A stretch of 64,000 bases of DNA from Sycon ciliatum (Eukaryota > Porifera > Calcarea > Leucosolenida > Sycettidae). Made by a program: the position numbers and the translations under genes. The DNA lies in the NCBI RefSeq assembly GCF_964019385.1, contig NC_088655.1:9921630-9985629 (forward strand), written 5' to 3'. A model generated the notes under the pieces. The model was not told the origin of the DNA and made no database searches. It was given only the letters and a program-made list of their open reading frames with translations. This document shows, in pieces, positions 49,341-61,400 of the stretch. The stretch's first letter is position 1; every line of letters begins with the position of its first letter.

Positions 49341-49388
49341 TAAACTAAAACTAGACTAAATAAACGCAATAAATAGAGTAAGCTGCGC

Positions 49389-49437
49389 ACTCAGTACAAA
49401 CACCATTAGCAAAACTTGTAATGGTGCTTGTACTGAG
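49389..49437. repeat. 49-bp hairpin, 19-bp stem
   Basis: CTCAGTACAAACACCATTA pairs with TAATGGTGCTTGTACTGAG (one mismatch) around a ten-base loop. Longer than chance would favour, but no wider miRNA-like context can be shown. Confidence 0.65.
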
Positions 49438-49810
49438 GCTGCATTCGATTGTAGAAACTGGATCCCGATCCCCGCCGACCAGATCACTTCGATCGGACGG
49501 ATACAATCGAATGTGCACAACCGATAATCCGTTTCAAGGCCTTAGCAACCGCGTTGCTACAGCTCATCCCGTAGTATCTGTACGAATTGTGAATTTGTGG
49601 TAAACTCTTGACCTAGTGTACGCATATTGGGAGTTTTGAGTAGATATGAGTCGTACCATGGAAATGAATCCGTCTCTGGGAGGTGGGTTGCTTGGATCCG
49701 AATCCGTGCTCTCGGGATCCGGACTCGTACAATCGAACATATACAAATTTGGCGAATCCGGGTCTGGGCCTCTGGGGCTGATGGATTCGTACAATCGAGC
49801 ATGCTCCTAC
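49436..49810. repeat. Inverted-repeat pair with ATTCGATTGTA/TACAATCGAA words
   Basis: GCATTCGATTGTA near 49441 pairs with TACAATCGAATGTGC near 49501, and TACAATCGA recurs at 49726 and 49791. GGATCC-rich segments lie between. Probably an eroded foldback. Confidence 0.4.
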
Positions 49811-49905
49811 TCTATTTTATTGCGTAACTTACATTTTTATCTCCACGTAAGCTTTTTTAAAATAAATAAAACTAAACTTAAAACTAAACTAGACAGTATT
49901 GAGTA

Positions 49906-50249
49906 CAGTGGTCCCTCTATAATCCGGCACCATTTGTGCCACGAAAATCTGCTGGATTAGGGAGGGTGCTGGATTAACAAATCTGATTTACTGCTGCAAT
50001 GTGCATGAAAAGGACATTTTGGCTACTGAAAATTGTGCTGGTTTATCGAGGGTGCTGGATTATAAAGTGCCGGATTAGGCCAAGTAAAAAAAACACATGA
50101 TGTGTCATTGTTTACCAAGAACTATACTAGTCTGTAGCACATCAAAAATAAAAAATAAAAATAAAATCCGCCCTCCCTCCCCGATTTTTGTGAAAAAAAG
50201 GACGATAAACTGGGATTTTATTTTACTTGGCCTTAGAGAGGGACGACTG
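49906..50249. mobile_element. 344-bp pogo/Tigger-like MITE
   Basis: The left end is CAGTGGTCCCTCTATAATCC and the right, reverse-complemented, CAGTCGTCCCTCTCTAAGG, with TA on both sides (49904-49905, 50250-50251). An inner GGCCAAGTAAAA and its complement near the right end form a second inverted pair. Confidence 0.75.
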
Positions 50250-50284
50250 TATTTACTATTTAGTATTTACCTCCAGCTTGTATT

Positions 50285-50485
50285 CGATAGCATTGAGTTC
50301 TGGTTCGCTGTCTGACTGGACTCCTGCGTCATTCCCGGCATCCAGTGAACCGTCTCTCGCAAATCATGGCGGCGTGATAAGGGGTCTCTCGTGATACGCT
50401 TGCCTGGTTTATGATAGGTCGCGAAGTCATAGTCAGCTAGGAATTCTAACCAATGGGTCTCCCGTTTCCTCAGCTGGGGCCTAGT
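50285..50485 (-). pseudogene. Fragment of a Ty3/gypsy-type RNase H region
   Basis: A minus frame reads THWLEFLADYDFATYH then KPGKRITRDPLSRR, the end of the RNase H segment of chromovirus/gypsy-like pol (WxxxLxxYDFxIxHxPGKxNxxADxLSR). No other pol domain is intact nearby. Confidence 0.65.
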
Positions 50486-50729
50486 TTGAAGGCACATAAC
50501 GCCCTCATTATCTGTCCCTTGCTCAACATCCGTATTACTCAAACTATTAGTCTCATACATGATTAAAATTAATTATCCATTAGGCTTCTGCATGTGAAGT
50601 CGGTGATGTAGTCGTCCAGCTCCGCCACCTGGCAAAGGCTAAAACTCCAGGCGAGCCTGTTCTTGCTGAAGGATACACGTGACGTAGGTCCGCACGCACT
50701 GCCTTCAATCTGGGTAGACCTACAGGCTA

Positions 50730-50885
50730 CGCCCTGCCCGCGCCGCATCGAAAAATGACACGAGCCAAAGGCTGTGCGTTTCCTGCCAGGTAACTCGTTG
50801 CATAGGCCACCTTGTCTTCCATGCGTTGAAGACCCAGCGCTCCCACGGGGGATCCCATGGGCCACCGCCAGCTGAACCGATTCGG
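50730..50885 (-). pseudogene. Possible LTR-retrotransposon gag fragment
   Basis: A minus frame reads EDKVAYATSYLAGNAQPLAR, resembling the capsid segment of gypsy-like gag (KVxxAxSYLxGxA). It ends in a stop. It may belong with the RNase H fragment at 50285-50485, with a large internal deletion. Confidence 0.4.
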
Positions 50886-51112
50886 CGGCTGCACCGGTGA
50901 CGACCAGAGCGGAAGTTCCGTTGTACGTTCCTGGGCCTGAAGTAGTTGCTAGGAGATGACAGTTCAGTCAGAGCGCGCGCTAGCGGCAGTCTCCATCTCG
51001 GTCCGCGAGCGGGGAAGCTGACGACTGACGACGTACCGGCTGTAGTGTAGGCTGCACGTGATAATTATGTGCTCGCTGAAGGCTGAAGACGCATCTACAC
51101 ATGTAGTTTGCC

Positions 51113-51393
51113 AGTAGCAAGCACTGCGAAGTACCTCGGAGTTCTGCTGGACAGCTCCCTCAACTGGCAGAAACACGTGGACAGCATCGCCAAGAAAGTA
51201 CATGTATCTCAGAAGGGCGCCGCCTCCAGCAAGGACAGGGTTTGCGCCTGCCGCTAGCCCGGTCAGCAGCAGGGACATCCCGTCCATCGCACTGTGGTGC
51301 CGTCCTCTGGAACACCCTCCCCAGCGAAGTTCGCCTACTCAATCGTCCCAGTGAATTCGCCGTAGCCGCACTGCCCTTCACGCTGGCGGGCTA
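51113..51393 (+). pseudogene. Internally deleted LINE 3' fragment
   Basis: A plus frame reads KYLGVLLDSSLNWQKHVDSI (reverse-transcriptase thumb) at about 51131-51190 and, after a break, VLWNTLPSEVRLLNRPSEF at about 51301-51360, the usual LINE C-terminal segment. The conserved stretch between them is lost. A CTG/TTG tract begins 75 bp after the stop. Confidence 0.65.
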
Positions 51394-51465
51394 GATCTGC
51401 AAACTCCGTGAATTCTCCCGCCTTCTGTGTTCACAGTCCCATACTCCCCTTGGAGTAGTCTGCAC

Positions 51466-51862
<397 letters not shown>

Positions 51863-52240
51863 CAGCAGCTACTGCTGTGGCTGTAGTTACAGCCCCTCTC
51901 GTTGTCAGGAAATGTTTGCTTGTGCTACTTCTCATCCAGTGGACTTCTTATTATGACTTTGTATGTTATAATATTCTTGAGCTCCGGTTTTCCCCTTCAT
52001 TATAACTCAAGCGCAGTTTAGCGTGTATTGGCTTGTGATTTCCTTTCTTCTGTTTGCTTGGCATTTTATCGCTCCACAGGTACCCTCGGTCTCAGGTGCT
52101 CTCACATTTGTGCAATTGTTGATGTTGCTCCTGAATTGACCTCCTTGTTGCTTTGCTACCGTCCTCCTCCTCCTTCCTCCACCTTTTTTTTTAATTGGCC
52201 TCATTATCACATTCGCTTCCATGTAATCCGCGATATTCAT

Positions 52241-53098
52241 GTTAAAACAAAATGGCGTCACGATTTATTGAAAGTGGTATAGTTGGTGGTACGAGTGTTC
52301 AAAACCATTTGAACTTCATACTGTTCGTCTTCTTTTTGACATGCTCTCTTTCCATCGTCCTTAGCTTTTGTTTGTTGTGAGCTGTTTTGGCTTTCTCCTG
52401 TACCTCTGGGGGATGCCAAGTGATGGTTTTGAGAGGCTGGTGATGGCTGTGAGCGAGAGTTTGCCGATCGGCGTCGTCCTCGCTGTAGCGATGAAAATAC
52501 TAGTTACTGCGCACCTGGCAGATATCACAACACGTCGGAGCGTCCAGGAGCAAAGGAATCTTGGTTTTTCACTGGAATCTAGTTCCTCCAGCATCGTGTA
52601 GCCCACCGTCGATGATGGCGGTCCAGAAAGGTCGAACCTGGTCTTCTGCAGCATCTCGCAGTCCTGCGAGGCACACCGTGTACGCCTGCCATGTATTGTA
52701 CAAATAAAACTCATGCAGTAGTGGACTCTACAGTGATGAGTCTCAGCCTGTATGCTGCAAAAGACACAGGAAATGTGACTGGTGTCTGTACACTCAGTGA
52801 TTGGACGCCAACACCCCAGTCTTCTCCTGCAGGATCTGTTTGACATTGACATTATGCTGTATGCTGCAAAAGACACAGGAAATGTGACTGGTGTCTGTAC
52901 ACTCAGTGATTGGACGCCAACACCCCAGTCTTCTCCTGCAGGATCTGTTTGACATTGACATTATGCAGTAGGTCGGCATTGACCTGGTTTGGCAGCTATC
53001 GTAATAGTATCTGCCTGGTTGGATGTAGCAGGTTGGCGTTTGCTCGTCGTCCAGTCCGGAATTTTCTTGTAACTCACGGTGGAGTACGCGCAGGGTTT
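52241..53098 (+). repeat. Interspersed repeat copy 1, inverted partner of 62282-63016
   Basis: Starts GTTAAAACAAAATGGCGTCA and stays alike over its length to CTTGTAACT near 53075. It differs from the partner by a 109-bp tandem duplication at 52751-52968 and several small indels. Frames on either strand (up to 171 aa) are partly shared by both copies, but no domain is recognised and codon-level conservation cannot be judged by eye. Confidence 0.75.
52751..52968. repeat. Tandem duplication, 109-bp unit
   Basis: Two virtually identical copies starting TATGCTGCAAAAGACACAGG. Confidence 0.9.
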
Positions 53099-53124
53099 GT
53101 GATCATCCCTGTTCACTTCAATAT

Positions 53125-53316
53125 TATCAAACACAACGTTCCCTTTGTCACTCATCTTATCCTGAGTACTGAATTTGCTGACAATATTGCACCACACTTG
53201 TCACAACCTACCGCCACTGCTATCAAACACAACGTTCCCTTTGTCACTCATCTTATCCTGAGTACTGAATTTGCTGACAATATTGCACCACACTTGTCAC
53301 AACCTACCGCCACTGC
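53125..53316. repeat. Tandem duplication, 96-bp unit
   Basis: Two identical-looking copies starting TATCAAACACAACGTTCCC and ending CCTACCGCCACTGC. Confidence 0.9.
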
Positions 53317-53362
53317 TGGCGGTGGCGACTGGTTCGTCAATGGCGGTGACCAGGCTGACTGA

Positions 53363-54891
53363 CTAGCTTCGAGACAGCGGCCTCGTTGTCAACCCCGCGG
53401 CAGCCTAAAGGTTGATTTTATCGATCCAGCCTCAGCGCCATGTTGACGATGCCCTAGTGACTGTGTGTCATGGATTGCCTTGCCATCAGCGGTCATTGCC
53501 GTCCACCTTGGTGCAGCCCTCAACAACTGGCTCAGCCCATGGGAGTCTCAAGTGGACAACGTTGTTGCCAAAGTAGCTCAGATGACTGGTGCATCGTGGT
53601 GTAGGTGAGCACATAACTAGGACTTCCCAGCGCCTATTTGTCCAGGCTGCGATACTATGTGACGTGCTGTACTGCACATTCTTTTCAGCACTGCAAGGCC
53701 GGCAGCTGGACCGACTGCAGGGGCCGCGCACATGCAGGCCGCCTGTTGCCAGTGCAGCATTCTGGAACGTTCCTTCCTTCTGAGATCCGTGGAATAATAA
53801 CTTTCTTTGCTTCAAAACAAGTTGCTTACCTTTCTGTTGTGCTCCCAGTGTCCTTACAACAATAACCTACAGCAATGTTTTATTTTCCTTTCCATTCCCC
53901 AACCAATGAATACTACAATGTCGATTCTATTTCTGAATACGTTAGTGTGTGCCCGCGCACGCACGTGTGTGTGTATACCTCACTCGTCACTCGAAGTTCT
54001 GTTCCCCATGACTGAAACACTGCCTGTCCTTTCAGGACCTGCCATCATCTGCGGATGGGCATTCAATGATTGTAGTGTGTGTGTGTGTTTCATTCAGAAT
54101 CAGATCCGCTATCGTTGCATAAGAGAAAATCTGTGGGTTCACATCCAGTGCATTTGTAGATCTGCGTGCTTTTCTCGCCACGGGCGCATACATGGGACAT
54201 TGTGTGTGTGTGTGCGTCTGTGTGTGTGGGGATATTGTCTGTATCGGCTTTTGGTACTAATGTTCAGGTCTGTGCTTGCATGTGTGAACATGAAATTGTT
54301 CGGTTCTGTGCATGCTATTGCTATGTTGTATATTATTGTATGTATGTGTGCATTTCCACGAACAGTGTAGATGAGCGTGGAGAGTGCATTCATCCCTCAT
54401 CAACCACTTCCCCTTGGGCTTATGAGAGTTTTTTCTGCGTACCTCTCATTTTTGTTTGTTCTCTGATACTGTATTGATGCCGGTACCTGTACCTCGATGT
54501 GTTCCTCTATCTGCAGTCGCCTTTATCCTTCGGTCAAGTTAACGTTTATTGTGCTCTATTTATCGTGCGAATCAAAATAAACAATAATAACACAAGTCAT
54601 GCTAGAGTGACGACATGTGCGTGTAGTAGGGTTGATGCGATGGGACGTTATAATTAGGTGGAACAGAACACACATTGGGCAGATTGATTGGGCATCATTG
54701 ATTGTGCTCAGTCTAAACAGTGAACATAATAATTATCTTCAGTGACAGACTGTAGCGGCTAGCCTCCAATAGGTAGCTGGCACTAGTCGCTACTGCTTGT
54801 TTGACAGGTGCCGCCAGAACCCCTGTTGTGTCATGCTATAGATGCACATGCCCTATTCTGGGGCATACTGAGGTACTTTGATTTTGTTGAC
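53363..54891. other. Unassigned stretch left of the BEL/Pao element
   Basis: Small TG-rich tracts at 53964-53976, 54073-54090 and 54201-54227. No ORF with a domain is seen. The last six bases, GTTGAC, are the BEL/Pao target duplication. Confidence 0.5.
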
Positions 54892-55338
54892 TGTCACGAA
54901 CGGACATAAACGAGGGAAAATAAGGGGGTCTAAAATACTATTACTACTGCACTCCAGGGCAGTTCAACGGTGGCTGTGATCACAGTCCCTCGTCTCCGTC
55001 GTGAGAACATCAAAAACTCATCATATCAAGTGCTATTATCGAAAACACTGTAACGAGAAGAAGGTCTAACCAGACACAACTTCCATACCAAAAAACCCGA
55101 AAACTAGACCAAGAAGAAAAACTGTTCTCCGCTCTAAAAACACGGTAAACGATTATGACGTAAGGCGTCCAAAAGGAGCGAGAGTTTGAACTCCCGTTTG
55201 AACTTACAACAGATATGGCTGTAACTAAGTCACGTAAGAGATAGTAGGGGTCAAAGCATGCATACGCGAAATGTGTACAATAATGCACGACGTGGGAAAA
55301 GTGGGAAATAGTAAGTTCATGACTGCGCAGTCATGACA
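54892..55338 (-). repeat. 3' LTR of the BEL/Pao element
   Basis: 447 bp. Near its U3 terminus lies a perfect 20-bp palindrome TCATGACTGCGCAGTCATGA (55316-55335). The bases before it on the minus strand (CCTCGGGAG) make only a weak polypurine tract. Confidence 0.95.
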
Positions 55339-55406
55339 CTCCCGAGGAACAAAAGAAACAAACTATTTTACTGTGGCATTGAATAAGACAATGGAATAGA
55401 TACTGT

Positions 55407-58400
55407 CTACATACATACATACGTAGAAACAAAGGTGAAAGCTACAGACACCAGCTCAGCCTGCATTTGTGCATTGAGCCTTTCCTTTGCCTTCTGGGCG
55501 GCCATGCGCTGAGGCCTGCTGCTAGCAACATCAGTGCTGCCGTTGTCGATGACATCAGTGTTCTCCTTCTCCTCCGTTGCGTTCACTTCTAGCGGGTAGA
55601 GGTGGTTGATCGGTCGGTTCAGGATGGAGTTGGTCGTCTGTACTGTCGCCGAACGACTCTTGCCGTCCTGCGCGCTGTCATGCAGTTCTCTGATTTTTCC
55701 CATCTTCCACATTCCACGTGGTAGCTGGTCGTTCTTGATCATGACCATGTCGCCAATCTTGGGACCAGTGGTTCGGCTCCTCCTGAGACGATGGTTGATT
55801 GGCTGTCGGCTGCGAAGTGCAAGGATATAGTCATCTCTCCACAACTTCCAGAACGTGTCCAGTGCAGCTTGCTGCTTCTTCTGCAGTGACGTAATAGTAG
55901 CGACTGGATCTCGTTGGGGCATGTAGTCATCTGACTGGATATCGTCAGGAAGTCCCAGTGAGCGAGTTGGGGCAATGAAGTGGTTTGGCGTGATGATTCC
56001 ATCTGTCGACTCTGACGGTACATACGTCAATGGGCGTGTGTTGAGCATTGCCTCAACTTCCGTGGTGATTGTGTTGAACTGCTCGTAGGTGAATCGACTG
56101 CGGCCAATGGCTTTGTGGAAAGCTCGCTTCACCAGACCAACTAGTCGCTCATAGAAACCGCCTTGCCACGGTGCAAACTCAGTGGTGAAAACCCAGGTTA
56201 CCTTGTGTTCTGCAAGGTAGCAGGCCAGCTCAGGGCAGGTTAGGATCTTTTTCCACTTCTGATCGAGGTACGTCTGTGCCAACTTGAACTGTGGCGCATT
56301 GTCTGAGATGATCTTGTCAGGTCGTCCTCGCCTGGCAATGAATCGTTTCAAACAGTTGACGAACTGGGCCGTTGTTAATCCCATCACTACTTCCAAATGA
56401 ACCGCACGGGTTGCCATACAGGTGAAGAGGCACACCCATACCTTCTGTGTTGTACTGCTGATGTTGACGCTGAATGGGCCGAGATAGTCGAGGCCGATGT
56501 ACTGAAATGGATGAGACTGCTGTACTCGTTCTGCTGGTAGCTGTGGCATCTGGGGTAGACGGAACGGTTGCCCTTCGTGTTTCTGACAAATGACACATTT
56601 ACTCAGAACGGCTTTCACAGCTGCTCGCCCTTGTGGAAGCCAGTACTTCTGTCGAATCTGGGCAAGTGTGTGAGACACTCCGGCATGAATGAGACGCGCA
56701 TGAACTTCCCGGATGATCAGAGTACTTAGCTTACTGTGTCGGGATATCAGCATAGGGCGAGTCGCATCTTCAGGTAGCTGAGCATTGTCTAGCCTTCCAT
56801 GGCATCTTAGCAGTCCTTCAGCATCCAGGCGAAGTCCGAGCTGGTCTTGAAGGGGGTGACGAGTACCGCTGCCTATAGCTTTGAACGCATCCGTGAAGTT
56901 CTGTCGTTGGTGTTGTCTGATGATGATCTTCTCTGCGATGCTGAGATCACTGGCTGCTACGTACTTGGTGCGCGAAGCATCATCAAAGACCATTGCTGCG
57001 AGGGGAATCTTTGGCCGTAGCTTCTCTCGTGTGCTGCTACTGACCTTGCTCCAGATCTTTTTGCCAATGAAACGGAGGCAGATTGCTGTAGTCCTCAAGA
57101 GCGATCTGAGGGATGAAACACGTTGTTCTGCTGCCTGAAGCGAATACGTTTCTGTGCTGTCGTTGATGACGGCAGCTGTGTTCCCAATTGTAATGAGAGG
57201 GGAGCGTCTCTCTTTGTCTGCTTCTGCAATGTCTTCTTGCGTGACGATCAGTTTTCCTGTTGGCCAGTCCTCTTTGTCTCCTGCTAGCCATGCAGGACCC
57301 TGCCACCAGAGAGAAGACTCCTTCAGCTCCTCTGGCTGAAGACCGCGTGTTGCTATGTCTGCAGGGTTGTCCTGGGACTGAACGTGACGAAACTGTAGCT
57401 GCTGATTGGATTTCACTTCCTTCACACGATTGGCAACAAATGTTGAGAGATGATGGGGCGTTGTGAGCCAGTGGAGAACACACTTGGCATCAGTCCAGAG
57501 GTATGTTGGGATGTTGTTCTGAAGTTGAAGCTGGGATTGGATGAACTTGACCATCCTGAATCCCATGACCACGCCGAGCAGTTCCATACGAGGAATGGTG
57601 ACTGATTGCTTCTTGGACGGTTTGTTGGCTGACGGGGTCAGTCGGGATCTGGAGAAGATGAGATTCACCGTGTACTTGTTGGAATCCGGAATCTGCACTT
57701 GGAGGTAAGCTGCTGCTGCATATGCATCCTTGGATGCATCTGTGAAGATATGTAGACTCATCGGTTGACTTGCACTCGCAGGACCAATGAACCTTGGAAT
57801 GGTGACGGTCGTCGTCTGCCGGAGTGCTGATTGGATGTTGTCCCACTCCAGGAGCATTGGTGCGGACAATGGGGCATCCCACTCCAGACCTTCCTCCCAT
57901 AGCCGACGAAGGTACCGCTTCCCTTGCAGTGTAGATGGTGTCATCAATCCGAGTGGGTCAAACACGCTTGCCACTTTGTTCAGAACGCTGCGCTTTGTGA
58001 CTGGACCGACTGATTTCTCATTGATGCTGTTGGACACGGCGATGTTATCTGCTTTGCTATCCCACTTGAGCCCAAGGACTTTGGTAGATGCTGATGGCAA
58101 TCGGTCGATTTCCTGAATCTTGTCCAACACTTTGTCGGAGTTGGAGGTCCAGTCCCGTAGGTTCATGGATGCATCTGAGAACAGCTGCTTGGCTTCCTTG
58201 TAGAGATGAATACCTTCTTCTGGGGAGTAGACCGTGGTTATTAGGTTGTCCACATACAGATCACGTGCAATAGCACCAGACACATCGGTCTGGGCCTGTG
58301 TGAGGTGCAGCTGAATGGTAGCAGCGAGCAGAAATGGGCTCGAGACTACACCGAACGGCATTCGACAGAAACGGTACGCTGTGACATTGCCGTTAACCTT

Positions 58401-61400
58401 CTCAGGTGTGGTACAGTCCTTGTACCAGATGAATCGGGTGACGTCCCTGTCACTTGGCTGAATAGAAATTTGAAGAAATGCTTTCTCTACGTCAGCGCTA
58501 ATCACAATTGGCTTGAGACGGAAACGCATTAGCAGGCCGCAGAGGTCAGGGAGTAGCACTGGGCCACGGTAGAGGCAGTCGTTCAGGCTTGGAGATGTTG
58601 CACTCGCTTTGGCTGATGCATCATACACTATCCTGACCTTTGTTGACTTCGCTGGTGTCACAACGGGGTGGTGTGGCAAATAGTGTTGTTTACCACTGGT
58701 TCCGGAAAGTTGAACTTCTTCAATGATTCCCTTAGCTAGCTGCTGTCGGATCACCTTGTCATAACTCTCGAGCAGCTGTCCGTCTGTAGCGAGTCGTTTG
58801 GCCAGTGATTTCATTCGGCCAAGGGCTAAGCCGTAGTTGCTAGGAAGTTGATCTTTGGTGTCATCAGGCTTCCATGGCCATTGGATGGAATACCTGCCAT
58901 CGGAATATTCCGTTGTCTTGCGAAATTGCGCCAGTGCGATTTCGTCATCATTCGCGTAGGGTGAATCCTTGATTCCGATATTCTCCAGTTGCCAGAATTG
59001 AGACAGTACACTGTCCTCTGTGTTACGGTTGGAGACGCTTGCAGCTCCTGAGAAAATCGAACCGCTGCTGGTAACCACCAGGGAGGTCGTGTCATCATTG
59101 CTGCATTCATCCGGTAGTGAACTGCAGCCGGTGAGCAGGTATCCAAATTCGGAGGAGACTAGCTTGAGTCCTGATGGCAGTGTGATAACATTATTGCCCA
59201 CCAGTTGCCAAAAGTAGTCAGCACCAATTAGAAAGTCGATGTTGACAGTTTCCATTGCGTGAGGCACAGAATCTGCTAGCGCTGTTGGAGACAGCTGTTC
59301 AAGAAACGCCAAGTCGGTCTGTTGCACGGCTTGTTTCACAATTGGGTTGGTTATGGTAGGCAGAGTATTCACCATTATCTGTGCCATGTTACCGTCTCGG
59401 AGGTTGACAGCGAGTTGGAACGATTGCGAATTGAAGCTCTTGGACTTAGTTGCTGCCATGGTGTTCAGGTAGAGCCTCTCTTCATTCTGGACTGGTAGCT
59501 GGAGTCGTTTAGCTAGAGCTGCAGTGATGAACGATCGTTGGCTGCCACTGTCCAGTAGTGCGTTGACCATGACCTTCTTCCCACAATGGTCAGTCACGTT
59601 ACACTTAGCGGTTTGCAGCATGGCTGACTGAATAACTGCTTTCAGTGTTGAGACGCTCGTGGTGGCTAGTTCCGTGGTTTCATCTGGAATTGCCGCCGGC
59701 TCTTGGCTTGGCATCTCTGCCGGTGACAAAGCTGCGATTGCTGCTGTCTGTGGACTGCCATTGGCCAGTGAATTTGTTTGCTGGTGTTTCGGAACTTCGA
59801 CTGCTGGATTATATTGTTGACCCTTCTTGGGACAAATAGCACGACTGTGGCCTGTTCCGCTACAGTGGTAGCAATTTCTACTACGGTGTGCACAATTCCT
59901 TGCGATATGGCCTTCTTTGAGGCACACAAAGCACCTACGTAGGGACAACAGTTGATCCTTCCTGGAATCCAGTGTTGAGTAGTTGGTACACTCATCACTG
60001 AAATGGCTTGACCGACAGAAGACGCAGGACGGTTCTCTTCTGGGGCTTGCCTGGCTGGATACAAATCCCATTGTTGGTGGACGATGGTGTTGTTGCTGGT
60101 GTCCCTGTATCTTAGGCTGAGGTGTCTGGCTGATGTTGTCGGTGAACTGACGAACTGTGTTCTGCATTGCTACATACTTCGCTAGCATCTCCCGTACTGT
60201 TTTGACCGTCCATGGCACAGTATGGTCGGATCTCTGCTCCTCCAGTTTGCTGACGAGCTGGAACGGGAACTTCGAGAAGAGTTGCTGAATGAGGACGCAC
60301 TGAGTATCCAGGTTCTCTCCCTGAGCTTCCAATTGACGAAGGAGTTTCTCCATTTGGTCAATGGTAGCCTTCACTTCAGTAAACCTGTTGTTACATTGTG
60401 GCAGCTGTGCCAGTTTACGATACAGTGTTGCCACTATCAGCTCAGGCTGTCCAAATTTGTCCTTCAGCATCGTAACTGCGATAGGATAGTTAGCTGCTGT
60501 TATTGGAATGCCTTCGATGGCTGCTGCGGCGACACCCGTCAGGACGCTTTTGAGGTACGTGAATTTTGATACGTCCGGCAACGATTGACGAAGACCAACA
60601 GAGGACTCAAATGTCTGCCAGAATTCTGGCCAGTCCATGATGTCTCCATTGAACTGAGACAGTTTCAGCTGAGGAAGTTTCACCACTGGACTGGAGCGTG
60701 CAGCTTGCATGGCTGCTACTGCTGCCTGTGCCGCCACCTCAATGATGGACAGCGTTGTTGGTTTACTGTGGATACTGACACTTGACGATGCTCGTCGGAT
60801 GCCATCTACACTGATCATAGCTGGAGACTCGTTCTGGTCTCTAGAATCTTCTTCCAGCTGCACTGCTGTTTGTTGATGCGCCTCCTCGTCAACTACTGGT
60901 ATGTCCTCAGTGGCACTGGCACTATTGGTGGTGGCATCCACTGAAGTCACTGAGGCTTTCTGGTGCTGTTGCTGAGCAGCCAGAATGGCGGATTGGGACT
61001 GACGCTTCAATTTCTCCTCTTCAAATACGACTTGGTCGACAGCTATCTGGGCATCTTCAAAAATGCGCCAAGACACATTAAATTCACGCTCCCACTCCTC
61101 TTCTTCGTCGTGTACACTACATCTTTCTAAGTCGTCCAGAACATTGAAAATCTCATCCTGGGTGAGTAGTATTTCTCGTTTCAACTGTACAGCATCGTCA
61201 ATCTGGGGCTGAAGCCTCTTTGGATCGATCCATACTTCCACATAGCTTTCTGTTGTTTTTTCCAAAATGTACGCAGTACATGCCCTGATGCGCTCGTATC
61301 TTCGCATGCACCGGCGTCGACGCTTCTGCGCGTCCTTGATGGCCTGCAGGCCTTTCTTCTGGGAGTCATCTTCCTGACAAGTTGTGGCTGTAGCACAACC

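Noticed and set aside
52361..52876. 171-aa minus frame shared with 62564-62896
   Set aside because: Shared because the repeat is duplicated. No domain is recognised and it spans the tandem duplication. It may be an old ORF but cannot be supported.
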